This document shows, in pieces, positions 7,625 through 10,630 of a DNA stretch of 10,630 bases. The position numbers and the translations under genes are program-made. Origin of the DNA: an uncultured Clostridia bacterium (GTDB lineage Bacteria > Bacillota > Clostridia > UBA1381); assembly GCA_934454035.1 (NCBI GenBank), contig CAKSFY010000072.1, forward strand, positions 1 through 10,630, read 5' to 3'. The notes beneath the pieces are model-generated. The model was not told where the DNA came from, ran no database searches, and saw nothing but the letters and a program-made list of their open reading frames with translations. Positions within the stretch are counted from its first letter, which is position 1. Every line of letters starts with the position of its first letter.

Positions 7625-7695
7625 GTCTTTCATTCCTTTCATAAACAGTTATTGGTTCCCACAAAAAGCGGAATAGGAACATTTACCTGCATCAT

Positions 7696-7714
7696 AGCTT
7701 TTTTTCTAAAAGCT
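7696..7714 (-). promoter_or_regulatory. AT-rich hairpin in the rpsJ-rplC gap (same as at 5968)
   Basis: AGCTTTT at 7696-7702 pairs with AAAAGCT at 7708-7714 around a 5-nt loop; the flanking T7695 and A7715 extend the stem to 8 bp. In the transcribed direction the right arm is followed by ATGATGC rather than a U-run, so it is not a terminator. The sequence is nearly identical to the hairpin at 5968-5986. Just upstream in the mRNA is another stem, TATCCT/AGGATA (7729-7745 region). The gap lies between coding genes of an essential operon; function unknown. Confidence 0.4.
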
Positions 7715-7770
7715 ACTGCCACCCAGTTATCCTTTTTTAGGATACAGGCTTTTTCCTTTTAAGGAAATAC

Positions 7771-8085
7771 TTACTTTTGGATTACGTTGATGTCAACGCC
7801 TGCCGGTAAGTCTATTTTGATTAGCGCTTCCATGGTTTTTTCACCAGGAACAACGATATCAATCAATCTCTTGTGAGTTCTTCTTTCGAACTGCTCACGA
7901 GAATCTTTATACTTATGAACCGCTCTCAAAATTGTGATAACTTCTTTATCGGTCGGCAGAGGTATAGGTCCGGAAACCTTAGCACCGGTTCTCTTTGCAA
8001 TCTCAACGATTTTCTCAGCTGACTGATCAAGTACCGCATGGTCATAAGCCTTAAGTTTAATTCTGATTTTTTGATTTGCTGCCAT
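7771..8085 (-). CDS. rpsJ: 30S ribosomal protein S10
   Basis: Small-subunit head protein and, in many bacteria, the antitermination factor NusE. First gene of the operon. The 104-residue product has KIRIKLKAYDH at 6-16, the GPIPLPT loop at 39-45 and REQFERRTHKRLIDI at 63-77, all diagnostic. The AGGAGGG ribosome binding site (plus-strand 8092-8098) is 6 nt before the ATG. It is preceded by a leader of about 405 nt from the promoter at 8497-8525, and followed by a 146-nt structured gap before rplC. Confidence 0.98.
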   Translation of the reverse strand: MAANQKIRIKLKAYDHAVLDQSAEKIVEIAKRTGAKVSGPIPLPTDKEVITILRAVHKYKDSREQFERRTHKRLIDIVVPGEKTMEALIKIDLPAGVDINVIQK

Positions 8086-8490
8086 ACTTTTCCCTCCTAT
8101 AAAATAATTTACGAGAATTTTACATTCTCATCCATTGTGTTATCCTGCACGACAGCTCCGGTGATTAACACACCGCCGGGTGTTTCTTGCCACCCTCATA
8201 ATAAAACCCGCAATGCCTTTATCGCATCCGGGTAGTCAAATTCACTGCTTTTTGTAAATTTTATCCGCAGCAAAGCTATAAGCCTCGGAGCAACGTACCG
8301 AAGCCATACCGCGCACATTTGCGGCGCACCGCTTTAAAGCCGATAGGCTTTTGCGACCGCTATGCGTGTTTTGTACGAATAAAATTGCAGCGTGACCTGT
8401 CGCCCGGTTTCATGAATCGGACATTCTCCACGGAAAAACCAAACATTTCGTTTGCAACCTCCCGCTTCATCGTTTGTCAAGTGTCACAAC
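8086..8490 (-). promoter_or_regulatory. Long structured 5' leader of the S10 operon
   Basis: About 405 nt lie between the predicted start of transcription near 8490 and the rpsJ ATG. In the transcribed direction it shows AAAGCC/GGCTTT with a GATA loop (8336-8351), a 7-bp stem at 8282-8288/8298-8304 with one G-U pair, GGGTG/CACCC (8178-8182/8191-8195), CGGTG/CACCG (8159-8163/8171-8175), an 8-bp stem with one bulge at 8137-8144/8163-8171, and GAGAAT/ATTCTC (8113-8129) close to the ribosome binding site. The stems at 8159-8175 and 8137-8171 share bases and exclude one another. In E. coli the S10 leader is the site of L4 autoregulation; a similar role here is inferred from position only. Confidence 0.6.
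8360..8470 (-). CDS. Possible short leader ORF (36 codons) in the S10 leader
   Basis: A 36-codon frame begins with ATG at 8470, MKREVANEMFGFSVENVRFM, and ends at TAG 8362-8360. The first ATG has no ribosome binding site. The ATG at 8446 (codon 9) has GGGAGG about 11 nt upstream and would give 28 residues. The same frame continues open for 27 more Arg/Lys-rich codons after the TAG, until TAG at 8278-8276. I do not recognise the peptide. It could be a leader peptide, a decayed gene fragment, or chance. Confidence 0.2.
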   Translation of the reverse strand: MKREVANEMFGFSVENVRFMKPGDRSRCNFIRTKHA

Positions 8491-8496
8491 ATTATT

Positions 8497-8525
8497 ATTA
8501 TACACGATTTTGCCCGAAATTTCAA
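8497..8525 (-). promoter_or_regulatory. Sigma-A promoter of the S10 operon
   Basis: On the minus strand, TTGAAA (plus-strand 8520-8525) is followed by a 17-bp spacer and TATAAT (plus-strand 8497-8502). The -10 is perfect and the -35 differs from consensus at one base. The predicted start is near 8490. It points into the ribosomal operon and is the best minus-strand promoter seen upstream of rpsJ. A weaker TTGTGA...TGTATAAA candidate lies farther upstream at roughly 8575-8610. Confidence 0.8.
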
Positions 8526-8654
8526 GCTTTTTAACAAAAATTCCTTATAAAATGTTTGACAAAGTTTTTGTGTTTTATACATATCGCTTTAGTAATTTTC
8601 ACAATAGGTATAAATTTTAAAAGCACATGAAAAAAACATTTTGTAAAAAAAGAC
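8526..8654. promoter_or_regulatory. AT-rich divergent promoter region
   Basis: About 130 bp separate the -35 boxes of the two divergent operons. The sequence is strongly AT-rich with several A- and T-runs (for example 8634-8650), which could act as upstream promoter elements for both sides. A further plus-strand TTGACA at 8556-8561 has only a poor -10 (ACATAT) at 17 bp, so it is a weak secondary promoter at best. No gene is present here. Confidence 0.5.
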
Positions 8655-8683
8655 TTGACAAGCAGTGTAAACGGTGATATAAT
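8655..8683 (+). promoter_or_regulatory. Consensus sigma-A promoter of rpsF-ssb-rpsR
   Basis: TTGACA at 8655-8660, a 17-bp spacer and TATAAT at 8678-8683: both hexamers are perfect matches to the housekeeping consensus. Transcription would start near 8690, just before the CTTATG arm of the leader stem. A match this good fits a gene set transcribed at high level. Confidence 0.92.
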
Positions 8684-8690
8684 TAAAAGG

Positions 8691-8747
8691 CTTATGAAGC
8701 AAATCCTTGCCCGAGGGCGATCCTCGGGACAAAAGTCCATAAGGAGG
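8691..8747 (+). ncRNA. rpsF leader RNA, probable S6:S18-binding autoregulatory motif
   Basis: Outer stem CTTATG (8691-8696) with CATAAG (8738-8743) encloses an inner hairpin CCCGAGG (8710-8716) / CCTCGGG (8722-8728) with a GCGAT loop. The outer right arm overlaps the first bases of the AAGGAGG ribosome binding site (8741-8747), so folding would mask translation start. In many bacteria the rpsF leader carries a structure with a CCG element, mimicking the S6:S18 site on 16S rRNA, through which the S6:S18 complex represses the operon. The position and the CCGAGG-type hairpin fit; exact match to that model was not computed. Confidence 0.7.
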
Positions 8748-8756
8748 TGTAGTACA

Positions 8757-9059
8757 ATGGCTGAAAAATTAATGCACAGCTATGAAACAATTTTTATCAT
8801 TGACGCAGGGCTGGACGAAGAAGCTACAAAAGCTGTAGTTGAAAAGTTCACTAACCTGATTGCCGCTAACGGAACTGTTGAAGAAGTTGACGAATGGGGC
8901 AAAAGAAGACTTGCTTACGAAATTGATGATAAGACAGAGGGTTACTACGTGTTGGTGAACTTTACATCCGACGCTGATTTCCCGAAAGAGCTAGACAGAC
9001 AGTACAGAATTACAGATACTGTTTTGAGAACCATCATTGTTCGCAGAGACGAGAAATAA
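8757..9059 (+). CDS. rpsF: 30S ribosomal protein S6
   Basis: Small-subunit protein that binds the 16S central domain as a heterodimer with S18. From the ATG at 8757 the product is 100 residues, with the family's HSYETIFIIDAGLDEE start (7-22), the WGKRRLAYEI block at 47-56 and the EGYYVLVNF strand at 61-69. AAGGAGG lies 9 nt upstream. The frame is open upstream to a TTG at 8655, but that lies inside the promoter and is not the start. It is first in the rpsF-ssb-rpsR operon. Confidence 0.97.
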   Translation: MAEKLMHSYETIFIIDAGLDEEATKAVVEKFTNLIAANGTVEEVDEWGKRRLAYEIDDKTEGYYVLVNFTSDADFPKELDRQYRITDTVLRTIIVRRDEK

Positions 9060-9090
9060 GTCTTGATAGCGAAAGAAAGCGGTGTAAATT

Positions 9091-9555
9091 ATGAATAAGG
9101 TTATTTTGATGGGTCGTCTGACCCGAGATCCCGAATATTCGCAGACACCGTCGGGCGTTACAATGGCGAGATTTTCAATTGCGGTAAACAGAAGATTTGC
9201 AAAAGAAGGTCAGCAGCAGGCTGATTTCATCAACTGTACCGCATGGAGACAGCAGGCGGAATTTATTTGCAAGTATTTTAAAAAGGGAAGCATGATTGCG
9301 GTTGTCGGCAGTATTCAGACCAGAAGCTGGGACGGGCAGGACGGCAAAAAGCAATATGCAACCGACGTTGTTGTGGATGAAGCTTATTTCACCGGTTCGA
9401 AGAATGAGACGGGCACATCAGGAGCGGCAGGCGGTTTCGGCGGCGGATATTCGCAGCCTGCACCTAAACCGGAAGCTCCGGCACAGGATCCGTTCGGCGG
9501 TGACATGGACTTCATGGCTATGGACAACGGCGCAGATGACGATTTGCCGTTCTAA
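9091..9555 (+). CDS. ssb: Single-stranded DNA-binding protein
   Basis: Binds single-stranded DNA as a tetramer during replication, repair and recombination and recruits partners through its C-terminal tip. The 154-residue product has an N-terminal OB-fold (about 1-103; MNKVILMGRLTRDPE, then FINCTAWRQQAEF at 46-58), a flexible Gly/Pro-rich linker (about 104-136) and the acidic tip DDDLPF at 149-154, which is the canonical partner-binding motif. It lies 31 nt after rpsF, with only a weak ribosome binding site (AAAG...GGTG), so coupling to rpsF is possible. The placement between rpsF and rpsR is the usual one in Bacillota. Confidence 0.98.
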   Translation: MNKVILMGRLTRDPEYSQTPSGVTMARFSIAVNRRFAKEGQQQADFINCTAWRQQAEFICKYFKKGSMIAVVGSIQTRSWDGQDGKKQYATDVVVDEAYFTGSKNETGTSGAAGGFGGGYSQPAPKPEAPAQDPFGGDMDFMAMDNGADDDLPF

Positions 9556-9599
9556 GGCAGATTGTGTTTTTGAAATGATAAAAATAGGAGGTAATTACG

Positions 9600-9845
9600 A
9601 TGCCTGAAAAGACAGAGAGACCTGTAAAAGCAAGACGTACAAAGAAAAAAGTATGTATGTTCTGCGTAGACAAGGTTGAACATATCGATTATAAAGATAC
9701 TGCTAAATTGAGAAGATTTGTTTCGGAAAGAGGTAAGATTGTTCCGAGAAGAATCAGCGGTAACTGTGCAAAGCATCAAAGACAATTAACCGTTGCGGTT
9801 AAGAGAGCAAGACAAATTGCCCTTTTGCCTTTCGTTGCTGAATAA
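9600..9845 (+). CDS. rpsR: 30S ribosomal protein S18, zinc-binding form
   Basis: Partner of S6 on the 16S rRNA platform. The 81-residue product ends with the basic rRNA-binding block (ISGNCAKHQRQLTVAVKRAR, 52-71, then LLPF). Cys19, Cys22, Cys56 and His59 form a CxxC...CxxxH set, the arrangement of the C+ class of S18; zinc binding is inferred. A strong AGGAGGT site precedes the ATG. A 44-nt gap separates it from ssb and a strong terminator follows 15 nt after the stop. Confidence 0.98.
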   Translation: MPEKTERPVKARRTKKKVCMFCVDKVEHIDYKDTAKLRRFVSERGKIVPRRISGNCAKHQRQLTVAVKRARQIALLPFVAE

Positions 9846-9860
9846 TTTAAAAGAGAAAAA

Positions 9861-9906
9861 GGAGTTGTTTAAAAAGTCGTCAGACTTTTTAAACAACTCC
9901 TTTTTT
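9861..9906 (+). terminator. Intrinsic terminator of rpsF-ssb-rpsR
   Basis: An 18-bp perfect stem (9861-9878 with 9883-9900) around a GTCA loop is followed by six T residues (9901-9906). Five A residues at 9856-9860 mirror the T-run, so it may also work leftward. It closes the operon right after rpsR; a repeat element begins 2 bases later. Confidence 0.95.
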
Positions 9907-9907
9907 G

Positions 9908-9969
9908 TATCCTCCCGTCATGTTCATGCTTATGCATTCGCATGCCACCCTCCTTTAGGCAAGGAGGGC
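9908..9969 (+). repeat. Modular palindromic repeat, copy A (62 nt)
   Basis: Begins TATCCTCCC, has a variable middle with CATGC/GCATG pairing (9925-9929/9940-9944), and ends with the conserved hairpin CCCTCCTT-TAGGC-AAGGAGGG at 9948-9968. It matches copy B (10148-10209, opposite strand) at 60 of 62 positions. It starts immediately after the rpsR terminator. It looks like a small non-coding mobile or structural repeat of the MITE/REP kind; the family is not named here. Confidence 0.85.
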
Positions 9970-10147
9970 ATACCGGAGACGAAATCGGGAGTGCGTTTTT
10001 GCTGCTTAGGCAATGAATAACACAGAATAAGCTCGCACCCTTGAAGCGCAGGATATAAAAATTTGAGCGTACTTTTGCTGTTCAAACAAAAAAAGCAAAA
10101 CGAAACCTTAATTTTGCTATAGGTAAGTAATATTGACAATGTTATAA
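9970..10147. other. Spacer between repeat copies A and B, no gene seen
   Basis: 178 nt between the two inverted 62-nt repeats. It holds only a weak TTTTGCT/AGCAAAA stem (10073-10079/10094-10100) and no convincing ribosome binding site, start codon or conserved protein. A 97-codon leftward frame spans this spacer, but both of its ends are translated repeat sequence, so it is not a gene. Nothing else is recognisable. Confidence 0.6.
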
Positions 10148-10209
10148 GCCCTCCTTGCCTAAAGGAGGGTGGCATGTGAATGCATAAGCATGAACATGAT
10201 GGGAGGATA
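10148..10209 (-). repeat. Modular palindromic repeat, copy B (62 nt, inverted)
   Basis: Reverse complement of copy A with two substitutions. Conserved hairpin at 10149-10169. Together with copy A it could form a 62-bp hairpin or cruciform with a 178-nt loop. Its left (element 5') flank, TGGGAGGATATAATCAAG at 10200-10217, is shared perfectly, in inverted orientation, with copy C at 10440-10457. Confidence 0.85.
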
Positions 10210-10264
10210 TAATCAAGCGACAAAAGTTTAGTATATTCTTATATTTACGAAATAACACTTGATG

Positions 10265-10411
10265 TTACAAGTCAAAGTATTCGTCAAGAGTTTTTCGTAT
10301 TGCAAAATTGACAGACGGAATCTGCTGCGCCTTTACAAGTTGTTTTAATTCATCAATATGTTCAACCGGAAGTGTAGCCGTATATCACACAGTTTTTGTT
10401 ATATTCAACAT
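10265..10411 (-). pseudogene. Relic of a ribbon-helix-helix antitoxin-like gene with in-frame stop
   Basis: A 49-codon frame on the minus strand runs from ATG 10411 to TAA at 10265, interrupted at codon 9 by TGA. It reads MLNITKTV, then stop, then YTATLPVEHIDELKQLV at codons 10-26 and IPSVNFAIRK at 31-40, ending LDEYFDL. The short beta strand (YTATLP) followed by two amphipathic helices is the layout of small ribbon-helix-helix antitoxins. A single CGA-to-TGA change would give the expected RYTATLP strand. No ribosome binding site is evident and no toxin gene is nearby. Family assignment is by pattern, not by search. Confidence 0.6.
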
Positions 10412-10447
10412 TATTTATGCGTGATATGATGACTTCTCACTTGATTA

Positions 10448-10496
10448 TATCCTCCCACCACCTTCGGTGGTCCCCCCTCCTTTAGGCAAGGAGGGC
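10448..10496 (+). repeat. Modular palindromic repeat, copy C (49 nt, different middle)
   Basis: Shares TATCCTCCC at the start and the hairpin CCCTCCTT-TAGGC-AAGGAGGG (10475-10495) with copies A and B. The middle instead carries ACCACC-TTC-GGTGGT (10457-10471), a different hairpin. Downstream similarity to copy A continues for some bases (ACCGGA). The shared flank CTTGATTATA (10440-10449) extends similarity with copy B. Confidence 0.82.
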
Positions 10497-10555
10497 TAAC
10501 CGGAAGGCAAAATGTAAAGCAAATTGGGAGACGAAAACCGAAATCAAAAGCACAC

Positions 10556-10585
10556 AAAAAAGGAAGTCTTACGACTTCCTTTTTT
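10556..10585. terminator. Bidirectional intrinsic terminator near the right edge
   Basis: GGAAGTC (10562-10568), loop TTAC, GACTTCC (10573-10579), with six A before and six T after, so either strand would end in a U-run. It stands about 25 nt beyond the TAA of a possible leftward gene at the edge and would serve as its terminator. A second small stem, AGACTT/AAGTCT (10592-10607), lies between. Confidence 0.85.
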
Positions 10586-10609
10586 ATTATCAGACTTAAT
10601 AAAGTCTAA

Positions 10610-10630
10610 TTATTTAATGTTATCCGGCAT
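10610..10630 (-). CDS. Possible 3' end of a leftward gene cut by the window edge
   Basis: The last 21 bases, read on the minus strand, give six codons MPDNIK and a TAA at 10612-10610, about 25 nt before a good terminator. That arrangement fits the end of a gene entering from the right. Another frame (ending at a TAG slightly further left) would also fit, so frame and product are undetermined. Confidence 0.3.
   Translation of the reverse strand: MPDNIK

Noticed and set aside
7625..7642. Longer L3 starting at ATG 7642 or 7633
   Set aside because: No ribosome binding site at useful spacing for either; the ATG at 7624 gives the conserved MKKAILGTKLGMTQ start and usual length.
8178..8195. GGGTGGCA sequence in the S10 leader resembling a T-box element
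   Set aside because: The T-box antiterminator sequence needs GGGTGGNACCGCG; the ACCGCG part is absent, there is no specifier stem seen, and ribosomal operons are not typical T-box targets.
8319..8534. 71-codon rightward frame over the S10 leader and promoter
   Set aside because: It is antisense to the leader, covers the minus-strand promoter, has no ribosome binding site, and resembles no protein I know.
8556..8584. Second plus-strand promoter TTGACA at 8556
   Set aside because: At 17 bp the -10 is ACATAT, a poor match; the consensus promoter at 8655-8683 explains rpsF transcription. Kept only as a weak possibility.
8655..8756. Upstream extension of rpsF by 34 codons from a TTG at 8655
   Set aside because: It would start at the -35 box of the promoter and run through the leader hairpin; AAGGAGG 9 nt before the ATG at 8757 and the family start support the shorter protein.
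9930..10223. 97-codon leftward open frame spanning repeats A and B
   Set aside because: Both ends are translated repeat sequence (MPPSFRQGG, LPKGGWHANA), there is no ribosome binding site or conserved pattern, and the frame exists because the repeats happen to be open. Likely a spurious ORF.
9908..10496. Repeats A, B, C as a CRISPR array
   Set aside because: Orientation alternates, spacing is irregular (178 and 238 nt), unit lengths differ, and no cas gene is near.

Overview
The window looks like core chromosome of a low-to-moderate GC Gram-positive bacterium (Bacillota, probably class Clostridia, perhaps an Oscillospiraceae/Ruminococcaceae-type gut anaerobe). The support is strong AAGGAGG-type ribosome binding sites before almost every gene, sigma-A promoters with 17-bp spacers, zinc-binding forms of S14, L24 and S18, and the canonical Gram-positive S10-spc gene order. 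The family-level placement is inference.

Layout. Positions 8085 down to 1 (minus strand) hold one long ribosomal protein operon in canonical order: rpsJ-rplC-rplD-rplW-rplB-rpsS-rplV-rpsC-rplP-rpmC-rpsQ-rplN-rplX-rplE-rpsN-rpsH-rplF-rplR, with rplR running off the left edge. All other members appear intact. A consensus promoter at 8497-8525 gives the operon a leader of about 405 nt with several hairpins, two of them mutually exclusive, and a possible short leader ORF. Two intergenic gaps inside the operon (rpsJ-rplC and rplW-rplB) carry near-identical AGCTTTT/AAAAGCT hairpins.

On the plus strand, a perfect TTGACA-17-TATAAT promoter at 8655-8683 drives rpsF-ssb-rpsR (S6, single-stranded DNA-binding protein, S18). 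The rpsF leader folds into a nested hairpin that resembles the S6:S18-binding autoregulatory motif and overlaps the Shine-Dalgarno sequence. An 18-bp perfect-stem terminator closes this operon at 9861-9906. The two ribosomal operons are therefore divergent, with about 130 bp between their -35 boxes.

From 9907 to the right edge there is no intact gene. The region holds three copies of a modular GC-rich palindromic repeat (two of 62 nt in inverted orientation, one shorter) and, between the second and third, a relic of a ribbon-helix-helix antitoxin-like gene with an in-frame TGA. A bidirectional terminator sits near the edge, beside what may be the last codons of a leftward gene.

Functionally the window is almost entirely translation machinery plus SSB. 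The less ordinary parts are the S10 leader, the repeated intra-operon hairpins, the rpsF leader RNA, and the repeat cluster flanking the antitoxin relic. I found no convincing new multi-gene system.
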